A stretch of 64,000 bases of DNA, from the NCBI RefSeq assembly GCF_033568475.1, contig NW_027331833.1, positions 6,076,001 through 6,140,000 of the forward strand. Direction: 5' to 3'. The notes under the pieces are model-generated. The model searched no databases, was not told where the DNA came from, and worked only from the letters and a program-made list of their open reading frames with translations. Within the stretch, counting starts at the first letter, position 1. Each line of letters opens with the position of its first letter. This document shows positions 1-10,539 of this stretch, in pieces. This DNA is from Henckelia pumila (Eukaryota > Streptophyta > Magnoliopsida > Lamiales > Gesneriaceae). Both the position numbers and the translations under genes were made by a program.

Positions 1-2352
1 GCCAACTCTCGGGTTTGAGCAAAAACATTGCCCGCTCGATCGGTAGAACTCTACCGATCGATCGGCAAGCTCTGTTCAGAAATTTTGCAGATCACCTGTG
101 CTGATTTTGCTGCTAAAAATAAACCATTAAATGATACCATTGGTTTCCCCTTCAAAACTTGAAGATTCAACAGCCAAGAATCATGCTAAACTTACTCCCA
201 ACATGATCCAACAACACATAATCTATACAACTCTAGACTATGCAAAGCTATACAATACAAAAGTTGGGTACCATCACAACTCAACATGGTTTAAACATAA
301 GTTTCCCACAACAAGCTACAACACAACCCGGAGCACCACTTCTCAACTCTTCCCAATGCTCTTGGCCTCCTATAACTTGGCCCTGAAACTCCTGTTGCAT
401 TGCACATACAAAAACAAAGCAACAGCCGGAAAACCGGTAAGTCTAAAGACTTAGTATGAATGACGAAAACATATACTTACTCACATGTAGCCATACCATG
501 CATTTCAAAGCATAAATAATATCTTATGAATGACAGAATAAATTAAATGGCTAAGAAGAAATAAGGCTCAAAGGCGCCACCGGTTTAGATGCTAAAACAC
601 ATCACTCACCATCAATGCTAAAACTCCTCATTGATGTTATAAACCCGACTTTAGGTATCAATGCTTGAATCTCATCACTGATACACGATATCGATGTTTA
701 AAACTCATCAACGATATCAAGGCAAAACTAAAAGAATGTTTAGGCTCAATGGGATGACACCATACACAATCACCTCCTACATAGCCTAACAAACATGCCA
801 TAACTCATGAACTCAAGTAAGGCAATCAAAGCACATAACTCACATAAAGCATAGTAAAGCACATAAACAAATAAAATAGAAACTATTGTGTGATTTAAGG
901 GATCGAGAGATCAAACACATCTCGATGCTCATTCCCTGCTTTGGTCATCGTCGAATCATACCTTCCAATCTTGATAGCTAATTAGCTCCAATCCTCAAGC
1001 TACAATACACACAAAGCTTGCATCAACTCATTAGATAGAATGGTAGCAATCGCAAGGCTAGAACTCAAACCTTGACCAATCTTCAATTGATTTGAATCCT
1101 TGCCAACTCGAACTCGATATATTCTTGAACAATCTGAAATTCATATCAAGTCATTCAATATTGTATTCAACTCATTCCAAAGCTCAACAACTCAAGGCTT
1201 GCTAATGTGAACAGAATTCAAACCGGCGATGAAACGGTCCGAAACCGATAATTCTAACAACTCAAACATCATCAAAACATTGATATATAACTCATATCAA
1301 TATTATTCCATCACTCAAATCTCGAATCAGCAGCATATATTTCCAGAAATTATCAAACGGAAACTGACGGCGTAACGGTACAAATTCGGTAACCGAAACT
1401 GAAATCTATCAATTCTAACCACCAAGTCTACTTCAAATATATCACATACCACCAGAATATCAACTTAAACCAGCATATCAGAAGGTTCAAGCATTCGAAA
1501 CATATTTTGAAAATCATAACAATTGCATACGTTGTCAGTTCTTCATTCCGGCTTCGATATCGTAAGGAATATAACTCAAGAATACATATTCATAATCAAA
1601 TATGATTCTCTCCAACTTACAGCTTTCAAAACATGCTGGAAATAAGATAAAACTTACATCAAATCGAAGCTCTCATCGCAAGGATCGCAACGCTATTTTC
1701 GGAATTGAAATCGGATAACCGGACCACAAGATATCAAGGTTTGAAAACAATAGCAAAGAAGAAAATGGAGGGTCTCGGCTTTTTCTCTAACCCTTCTGAA
1801 TGAAATCTGCCACTACACGTAAAAGTTGATGACTAAGCAAGGAAATCAGATATATTCAAGACAATTTTCATTTTAGTCCCTCAACTCTTCATTATTTGCA
1901 AACTAGTCCCCGGACAAGCGATTTAATTCAATTCAATCCTAAATAATTTAAGAATATTAGAATTTAAGTCAAAACTCTAAATATTCTCAAATTAAATAAT
2001 CTTGGATCAAAATTAAATAATTTTAGACTTTATCGCAATTTAGTCCTTGAACTTATCAATATTTGCAAATTGATCCATGCTCGGATTTCACCATCTCATT
2101 AAATCCTCTTTCATTCTCGAAACTTGGAATTTAATTCTTAAAGTCCATACATATTCAATTCACATAGTTCCATATTTTAATTTAACAATCCCGAAATTTA
2201 AATCTCAATATCCGTAAATTCTCAAATTAAATATTTTTAGCTCGAAAATTAAATCTCTAATTTCCATAATTTCTTCAATTAATATTTTCCAAAATTCGGA
2301 ATTTAAATCTCTAATTCCGTAATTAATAACTTAATATTTTTGGGGCCTTACA
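1..2352 (-). mobile_element. Probable 3' LTR (partial) of a decayed Ty3/gypsy element
   Basis: Seen: on the minus strand the segment starts TGTAAGGCCCC at 2352. It follows directly after a polypurine tract (GAGGGGGAGAATTG, just above 2352 on the plus strand), which is how a 3' LTR begins. The first 70 bases hold GC-rich palindromes of CGATCGG type, and the stretch around 1650-1900 looks like LTR leader with splice-like GTAAG. The far end lies outside the window, so the terminal CA cannot be checked. No credible coding region is present. Inference: LTR of more than 2.3 kb, old. It could include unrelated AT-rich insertions. Confidence 0.5.
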
Positions 2353-5300
2353 ATTCTCCCCCTCTAAGACATGATTTCGTCCTCGAACTCGCTTGCAATC
2401 ATCCTATAACAGATATAGGCTGAATAAATGACTGAAGTAACAACCTCTCTTCAGTGACCTAGCTCAGGATATCGCATCACAATCTCAATATCATGGGTTG
2501 AATAAATACTAGAATCGTCTCACCTTTTACAAAGCGCTAGGGATATAAATATATATATCTTAAATCCTGATCTAGCTCTCAGGTAGCTTACTCAACAATG
2601 TATATATATACTGCTTCACAAAACCTAGCTTAAAATCTCATCCAGTTATATCTCACTTGGATAGACTACATAGAAAGTATTTAACTCATACTTCCTCACA
2701 GCAACACATATAACACTTCGTGTATAACAGATAAAGCGGAAGAGAAATTTAATCCCTCAACTGGGTGCATTCCGTAACTTTCTCTCGTCCGAAGACTCAT
2801 AATTATACTCTGTCTTGCTCCGCTTCATTCTATACTGAATTAATCGAATTGCATTCGACATTTCTCATGATCATTCTGGTTCAATCATTCATGCTGCTTA
2901 AATCTCGTCTTAGATAAGGAAACTATGCATCTCCTACAGCTGAAGCAACAGAACAAATCATTCCACCACCGGAAAGACCTTTACTTTCTACCTCAGAATG
3001 CTACAACAAAATCACTATCATGATTGCTTATGAGCGTTCCTGTAGGAATCTATAAATGGTAAATAAGCTTACCACACAAGAGTAATCTTGAACCTCAAAT
3101 TCTCTCGTTGAGCTCATGTAGATGCTAACACTCGGCATCCTGACATCAATGCTATAACTCATCATGGATGTCATATCTCGGAATCATGGTATCAATGCTA
3201 TAACTCATCATCGATGCTATAACTCGTCATCAATTCTGCGAGAATATACATAGAGCCATTCTATACATCCTCTCGAATCTAAATCAATTATCTTAATTGT
3301 CAATCAATCTGAGGATGTTACATTGTACTCTCAAGCAAACGAGTACCCAAAGATTCTTTCAGGGTATGCCAAGAATACGAAATAAATCGAGGATCTCACT
3401 TAGAGATAGCAAACGTCGGCACAACATGCACTTTCACAACAGCTCTGTCATACAAAGTGATCAGATGATCATGTCGGAATAGCATCTGATAAGGAATACT
3501 CTATCAGAATTATTACGTCTGTCATAAACTACCTTATTGTATTACGTCCCCTCTAGGATTTCGGTAGTTTCGTGACACATTTCATCGTGTTCTGATCTCA
3601 TTCTTATTCTGAACACGTCAGACTGTACAATAGACCACATGGTCGCTTTTGTTTCACTTTCATTGCTGACAGTTTAGGCATCGTAACACAAATTCTATCA
3701 TATCTGCTCTCATACTCTGATCTGGATAGATATAAAATTTATTGTAATGTGACTCTTTCAGAATTTATTGTCTCACTTCTGAAATACTGTGCACAATAAT
3801 ACCTGTAGTTGCAAACACCAAACTTCATCCATATTCAACTGATACTCAAACTCATGTCTAAGTCTGATTTTCTCTATCGAGATTCACGTAATCTGAGTGG
3901 ATTTCCGTGCTTCTGTAACCCTCATAATCAATACTGGTTCAGATTGGATTGAAAATACTCTACTCAGTTGCAAATCTAACACAAAACTCAAGCTAGAAGC
4001 ACAATAACTCTTGATCAATATAACCACATCAATAGTAGATAAGATTAAATCGCACATCTTTCTACTTAAGCTTTAGTGGTTGCATCACATCTGTCTGGAT
4101 AATACTCTTCCAGCAAATTTCTCAACTCGTATGTTTCACATCTGTCAGGGTTCATTGGGTGATAATCTTGCACTACAGGAGAACCCTCTAACAATCTCTG
4201 CAAAGACCTTAGATATTCATTGTCTTAACCTTGCTAGGATTCATCACAATCCTGTTGTTTGACATAATAAAGTCAAGAATTACAACTCTATCCAGTTAAA
4301 ATTCACACCTGGATAGTTTGGCATACAATTGCTCTGTCTATTTCGGCTCATTCATAAACTAACTCAAGATATCATCGCTAAATAACGCAATAAATTCACC
4401 AATAAATCTCCGACAGATTCTGTTCATTAAACTCATGAACATCGCTGAAGTATTCATCACACCAACAGCATAATCAGGTCTTAGGCACAACTACCTCACT
4501 GATTTTCACTTGATGATATCTAAACTCAAACAATCTTTGAATAGACAAAAGCACCATACCAATGGTTAAACAAATCATCTATTTACTGCAACAGATACTT
4601 CTACTTTATTGTATTCCTGTTCAATAAGCTATAGTCGAAATAAAATCTCATCGACCCATTTTCCTTCTTACCAACTAGCACCGAAAAACTTCAAAGCAAA
4701 AAACCCAGTCTAATGTATTCTTTGACTAGCAATCTCTATCAGTTACGAGCCATCACTTTCAATTATACGATTCTCTAATTCAACCTCAGATAGTCTCAAA
4801 GATAATTGCTCAAATCATGATCAACAAAACAATAAATTCTGGACAATAATCGCTGCAAAGTGAAAACAACTCACTTGCATTGCAATACTAGGATGGATGC
4901 TTCAATGCAAGCTCGAAAACTAAGGAATACGAGCCAATAAATAATAAACATAACTGGTGACCAATTCATCAATAATGCAATATTATACAATACCCCAAAT
5001 CTGGGTTGATAGCGTGGCTTTATGATGAGATATCTACACACGCGTATCAATTAGAATAGAGTTCTAAAAATTTTCAATTATTGCACAAAGACAAGTAGAT
5101 CACCATGGAATCCAATAAAAATCCACCCAATTCAATATCAAGGTCCAGAACTAAAAATTCAAATATCAAGAATATAACTTCCCAAGTTCCTACTCGAAGA
5201 ACAATCGAGATCAAATGGCAAGAATCATAAAATTCAATGTCATGTGAATCAAGAATACGTGACTACGATAAAACTTGAATATCGGCAAACTAATCGAAGG

Positions 5301-5590
5301 AAGGCTCAACTGTAACTGAATTCTGAAATCCCAAAACACTAATGTCATTAGCATACTCATCAACCCAAAAGATATCATACACTCAATTTTCTTATAGGGT
5401 ACATTTGGATCACTAAATCAGTTCTACTTGATCAATGAATCAAACTTAGCATCACCGCTATATCGATTCATCTACCTTTAGAAGGTTATAAACAATTCTA
5501 GCTTTGATCTCAAAGTGTTTACCACACTAGCACAAAGCTTATAACCCATTCTTGAAATCGAAATCAAACCATATAATTCTAATCTCAAGA
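2353..5590 (-). pseudogene. Decayed gypsy internal region with RT remnant
   Basis: Seen: no long frame survives, but 4250-4760 on the minus strand aligns by eye with the reverse-transcriptase region of the neighbouring element at about 6900-7450. The shared words include those for the YGHYEF/MDLMN area, the [11 protein letters not shown] area and the LFDQLQG area, all heavily substituted. The polypurine tract at 2353-2370 closes this element on the low side. Family knowledge: this order (RT upstream, tract, 3' LTR) is that of Ty3/gypsy. The stretches 2400-4200 and 4800-5590 should hold RNase H/integrase and protease remnants but I cannot recognise them confidently. The junction with the next element is near 5600. 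Confidence 0.6.
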
Positions 5591-5594
5591 ATTC

Positions 5595-6290
5595 TTATCG
5601 CCATATTTCAATCACTGATCCAATCTGATAAATTTTCTGGACTAGTCTGAAATCCATCATATACAACCGTGCCATGTGATCCACAGAGTACTCTCGGCTA
5701 TAGGAAATGAAATGAGCTGACTTGGTGAGTCGGTCCACCACAACCCAGATAGCATCACAGTTCCTTGAGGATACCCGCAAATGGGTCACAAAATCCATCG
5801 TGATAAACTCTCATTTTCACTCAAAAATAGGCAGACTGTGAAGCAAACCTCCAGATCGTCGGTGCTTTGCCTTGACCTGCTGACAAATCAAGCACTTCGA
5901 AACATACTGATACACATTGTGTTTCATTCTCTTCCACCAAAACCGAGTACGTAGATCTTTGTACATCTTGTTGCTTCCCGGATGAATAATCAACTTAGTG
6001 CGATGTGCCTGAGACAAAATCTCCTCTCGCAACTCCTCATCCTCCGGAATCACAAGCCTACCAGACAAACATAGAAAACCATATGACTGATAGTGAAATC
6101 CAGACGTGCTACCCTCGTTGGCTAGACGAGCCAAATGCTGGGCTTTCGGATCAGACATCTGAGCTTCGCGAATCCGCGAATACAAGGCTGGCTCAGATAA
6201 TATCACAAACATCTGTATACTCTGCATACCTTTCTTGTGCTTGAAGGTATACCCTGAAGAACAACAATCTCCGATCTCACTAGACATCGA
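5595..6290 (-). pseudogene. Gypsy integrase, N-terminal half (broken)
   Basis: Seen: the zinc-binding HHCC part is present in the ORF 6578-5817 ([11 protein letters not shown], then [11 protein letters not shown]), followed after a frame break at about 5800-5817 by the start of the catalytic core (MDFVTHLRVSS, VVVDRLTKSAHF), which includes the first catalytic Asp. After about 5640 the protein no longer resembles an integrase, so the second Asp, the Glu and any chromodomain are missing. Role in an intact element: joins the cDNA to host DNA in the nucleus. Here it is a truncated relic. Confidence 0.8.
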
Positions 6291-7517
6291 ACAAGTTTGA
6301 AGTGCGGATAGTCGCACCTTGCGACTCAAGGCATCAGCAGTGAGATTAGCAGCTCCCGGATGGTACTTAATCTCGCAATCATAGTCCTTAAGCAAGTCCA
6401 TCCAACGCCTCTGCCTCATGTTCAACTCCACCTGAGTGAAAAAATACTTGAGACTCTTGTGGTCGGTGAATATCTCAAATTTCTCTTCATACAGATAATG
6501 ACACCAGATTTTCAAAGCGAACACAATAGCTGCCAACTCCAGATCATGAACTGGATAATTGTCTTCGTGCAACTTCAACTGTCTAGAGGCGTATGCGATT
6601 ACATGCCCATTCTAAGTCAGGACACAACCTAACCCCTGAAAAGAAGCATCTGTGTAAACCGCATACCCTCCAGATCCTGATGGTAATGCCAACACTGGCG
6701 CAGAAGTCAACCGCCGTCGAAGCTCACAAAAATTCTCCTCACACTCTGAGGACCACTCAAAATCAACACCCTTGTGGGTAAGCTGCATCAGCGGACGGGC
6801 TAGCTGTGAGAAGTTCAAAATGAAGCGACGATAATATCCTGCTAGACCCAGAAAACTACGGATTTCAGCAACCGTCATCGGACGCGACCAATTAAGCACA
6901 ACCTCAATCTTGCTTGGATCGACAGAAATCCCCTCCCTGGATATAATATGGCCAAGAAAAATCACTCGATCCATCCAGAACTCACACTTGCTCAGTTTGG
7001 CATACAACTGCTCATCCCGAAGAGTCTGTAGTACCAACCGCAAGTGAGAAACATGTTCGTCCGCATTACGCGAATATACCAGAATGTCGTCAATGAAAAC
7101 CACGACAAACTTATCCAAAAATTCCCTGAAAACACGGTTCATCAGATCCATAAATATAGCCGGCACATTAGTCAAACCAAACGGCATCACTAGAAACTCG
7201 TAATGCCCATATTGAGTACGGAATGCAGTCTTGGCTATGTCCTGGTCTCGGACTCTCATCTGATGATACCCAGATCTCAAGTCAATCTTGGAGTAAACCG
7301 AAGTACCCTGCAACTGATCAAACAAGTCATCAATACGAGGCAAAGGAAACTTGTTCTTCACAGTAACTCGATTCAGCTGCCGGTAGTCAATGCACAACCG
7401 CATAGACCCATCCTTCTTCTTCACAAAGAGAACAAAAGCTCCCCAAGGAGATACACTAGGACAAATATACCCCTTGTCCAAAAGATCCTGTAACTAATTC
7501 TTCAACTCTCGCATCTC
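6290..7517 (-). pseudogene. Gypsy reverse transcriptase and RNase H
   Basis: Seen: the RT frame 7481-6612 has [27 protein letters not shown] and the catalytic FIDDILVYS box, then [12 protein letters not shown] (connection). It runs into RNase H ([14 protein letters not shown]), where an in-frame stop at about 6612 cuts the protein; the frame resumes at 6578 with [26 protein letters not shown] and ADALSRKV. Two further stops lie between the protease end and RT start (7484-7520). Role: copies element RNA into DNA in virus-like particles. The catalytic residues survive but the frame does not. Confidence 0.88.
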
Positions 7518-8218
7518 TCACGGCGCCAGACGATACGGTGCTCGAGAAATAGGAGAAGTACCAGGCATCAACTCTATGCCAAACTCGACTTCCCTAACAG
7601 GAGGAAAACCCGGAATCTCATCTGGAAATACATCTGGGAATTCATCCACAATCGGAATACTCTCTATTCTAACGCTCTGAGCGGACAAATCAACTGCATA
7701 GATGAGGTAACCTTCCCCGCCAGACTCCAGAGCTCGACAGGCTCTCAAAGATGATACCAATGGCATCGGAGGTCGTGCTCCCTCACCATAGAAAAACCAG
7801 CTATCACTCCCATCCGGATGAAAACATACTAATCTTTGATAGCAGTCCACTGAAGCTCGATAGGTAGTCAGCATGTCTATTCCCAGAATACAATCGAAAT
7901 CGTCCATCGCAAGAACCATGAGATTTGCTATCTAACGTTCCCTTCGAACCCCAAAGGGCAACCCATCCCTAGACGCTTAGCCAAAGCAGATTGACCCGTC
8001 GGAGTAGAAACAAAAACCACTACGTCTAGTGCAATGCATGATAACTTATGCCTCTTAACAAAACGTGCAGAAATGAAGGAATGAGATGCACCAGTGTCAA
8101 TAAGTACAAGAGCAGGTATGCCATATAACAGAAATGTACCTGCGATGACCTTCTCATTCTCCTCCACTACCTGATCGTGTCTCAAGGCAAACACCTGGCC
8201 AGAATCCCGCGGCTTCAA
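7518..8218 (-). pseudogene. Gypsy aspartic protease region
   Basis: Seen: ORF 8218-7928 contains the active-site LIDTGASHSFIS, and ORF 7919-7518 continues in another frame with MDDFDCILGIDML and then the linker DEFPDVFPDEIPGFPP that normally precedes RT. A small deletion near 7920 shifts the frame between the two. Family knowledge: retropepsin, cuts the gag-pol polyprotein. The DTG motif is intact, the reading frame is not. Confidence 0.85.
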
Positions 8219-9178
8219 GTGAGAACTCCCAGCAGACTGTCCATGCGACCTCTGCTGAACAATAGTCTGAGAACCCGATCCTGAAACAGAACTAGAACCG
8301 CCTCCCCCAGCTAGTGGACAAGCCCTCCGGAGATGACCAACCTCTCCACAACGGAAACATGCCCCAGAAGCTCTACGGCATCTGTCTGTCGGATGGTTCT
8401 TCCCGCAATGGTCGCACTTCTCCTTCTTCCAAAAATGCTCAACAGCACCGGAACCAGAGGAAGAAGAAGTAGATCCGGACTTCTTGAAAGACTAAGCACG
8501 GGGACCCAAAGAACTCGCAGGCCTCGATTGAGAGAAAGACCTGTTCCGCCGAATACTATCCTCCGCATGGTGACAACGGCTCACCAAACCCTCATAGGTC
8601 ATATCATCACCGACCGCCACACGGTCATGAATCTCGGGGTTAAGACCCTGAAGGAACAGATTGCACTTCATCTCGGAACTATCAGCAATCTCGGGGCAAT
8701 AGGATAACAGATCAAAGAACTTCTTCTGATACTCATCAATCGTCATAGATCCCTGACGTAAACTCAGTAAATCACCTGCCTTCGCCTGACGGAGTGCAGG
8801 AGGAAAATACAGCTTCTGAAAAGCTGTGCGGAACTCGACCCAAGTGGCAACTCCTCTCGCCGCAACGCATGGTGCAGAAGTAAACCTCCACCACTTACGG
8901 GCTCGCCCATCCAGAAGATAACCAAGCGTCTCCATCTTCTGCTCCTCAGTACAGTGGAAAGTCTGAAAGCAAGTCTCCATGCGATCTAGCCAGTTCTCTG
9001 CATACTCCGGAGTCTCGCCTCCAACTAAGGGCTTAGGACCCATCTGTAATAACCGGCGCACACTGAAACGGTTCTCATCATGACGACAATGATGGCGTTC
9101 TCAACGACGCTCCCGATCACCATCACCCCAACGTACACCTATACTGCCATAGCTACTCTGATCACCGTGATCCGCCAT
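8219..9178 (-). pseudogene. Gypsy gag with two zinc knuckles
   Basis: Seen: the start ATG is at 9178 (MADHGDQSSYG), an in-frame stop follows within about 30 codons, and the main frame runs 9061-8492 with the capsid-type segments TWVEFRTAFQKLYFPP and LRQGSMTIDEYQKKFFDL. A TAG ends it at 8492, but the same frame continues through two CCHC knuckles (CDHCGKNHPTDRC and CFRCGEVGHLRRAC) into the protease. Role: forms the particle and binds RNA. With two stops this copy cannot give full-length Gag. Confidence 0.88.
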
Positions 9179-9238
9179 CTACAAAATTACCTCACGGTTA
9201 TCTTTAAGCAGAATCTAAATCCCAAGAATACTATGCAT

Positions 9239-9250
9239 GCTCTGATACCA
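9239..9250 (-). other. Primer binding site, initiator-Met tRNA type
   Basis: On the minus strand the bases read TGGTATCAGAGC, the standard plant complement of the 3' end of initiator Met tRNA, four bases inside the LTR end (ACTACA at 9260-9255). This fixes the element's orientation and LTR boundary. Confidence 0.92.
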
Positions 9251-9254
9251 TAAA

Positions 9255-10533
9255 TGTAGTTACCCTTACCGAGATCACCTACTAATCAAAAACTTACGCA
9301 TGTAATTAACTTAATCAAACAGTAAACCAGAAATAAACTGCGGAAGCAATAACAATATACAATCTCAAGGAAAGGAATCTGCAATAACCCAAATAGTTAT
9401 TCAACCAAATCGAATACTGTATCAACCCAATACAACAAAGTAAAACCCTAGGCGAAGCTCTAGCTGGCCAATCCACTGCCTAGCCCCTCTTGGAATCACC
9501 CGCCTCGTCCAATTGCAAACCTGCCCCATGGAATAGGGTGTCTAGATACACACATACGAGACGTGAGCATAAAACGCTCAGCACAAGAGTATGAGTATAC
9601 ATGAATGCAAGTGTACCGCTTACTGACTAGAGATAAAGAATCAGATAACAAAGACAGACCGGGCCCTGGTATGTAGCACGTTGTGCCGTCGCTTCAGGAG
9701 GTGGCTCACATACCGAAAACCAGTGGATACTCCGACCCAAATCGATGGTAGTCCATCCACTAACAGCATAGGGTAAAACCCTACTAACAAATATCTCAAA
9801 AGAGATAGCTCAATATGCAAATGTATGCAACATAAAATCATGCAGTCACATAATAAATGCATACTCAGTCAGGATATCTCGAACAGTACTTTCGTACCTC
9901 AAATACTAGGCAAGCTCTACCAGCTCTAAGTCCACGCCTATAGTCCCCGCTACAATGCCAAATGATACTAATATCATTAAAGTGCTCTAAAAGCCTTAGC
10001 TAAGCTATTGCATACTTCTAAATATTTTTAGGAAGCAAAAGCTATACCTTCGTCCGTCGTCAGCCCTTTGCTGTCGATTGCCTCAAAACTAGGCCACAGC
10101 TCCACTAAGACGCCTAGAAAGCCTTAGATCTAAGCTGGAAGACCAAGGAATCAAGAGAATAGAGGTGAATGGTGCACTTGAAATGAATCTCGGCACCTCT
10201 ATTTATAGACGAAGTTCGGGCCGTCCGAACCCCACTTCGAAGCCTCCGAACACGTTCGGGCCATCCAAACTCGACTTCGGAGCATCCAAAGTCCCATCAA
10301 TACGTCAGCTGTGATGTCATCTTGCTGACGTAAGCAATAACGTAATACTGGACTCTAATCGGGCCTTCCGAACCTGCCGACGGAGCATCCAAACACATTT
10401 GGAGCCTTCGATCCTAGTTTCGGATCGTCCGATCACGTTCGGAGCCTCCGATCTTCCATTCGGAGCGTCCGAACTCAAGTTTAGCAAATGCGATTAGATC
10501 CTTAATCTTCTTATTTGCTTACGGGCTACTACA
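9255..10533 (-). repeat. 5' LTR of the truncated gypsy element (1279 bp)
   Basis: Seen: minus-strand ends are TGTAGTAGCCC (10533) and ...GGTAACTACA (9255), giving the short inverted repeat TGTAGT/ACTACA. A TATA box (TATAAATAG, minus strand, 10208-10199) sits before the leader. The stretch 10210-10480 is full of TTCGGA/TCCGAA palindromic words. No second copy is found in the window, so the insertion age cannot be estimated. Confidence 0.88.
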
Positions 10534-10539
10534 AAAATG

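Larger units (their letters stand above)
5595..10533 (-). mobile_element. Truncated Ty3/gypsy element, 5' LTR through partial integrase
   Basis: Seen, reading the minus strand from 10533 downward: LTR (10533-9255), primer binding site (9250-9239), gag (9178-about 8220), protease, RT, RNase H and integrase up to about 5640, where homology stops. Domain order gag-PR-RT-RH-INT is that of Ty3/gypsy; gag style and zinc knuckles suggest a Tekay/Del-like chromovirus, which is inference because the chromodomain end is missing. The 3' LTR is not present next to it; the element is joined to a different, older gypsy relic near 5600. Several stops and shifts make it non-functional. Confidence 0.88.

Noticed and set aside
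6005..7493. Plus-strand frames across the gypsy pol region
   Set aside because: Antisense shadows of RT, RNase H and integrase on the minus strand; no own domains.
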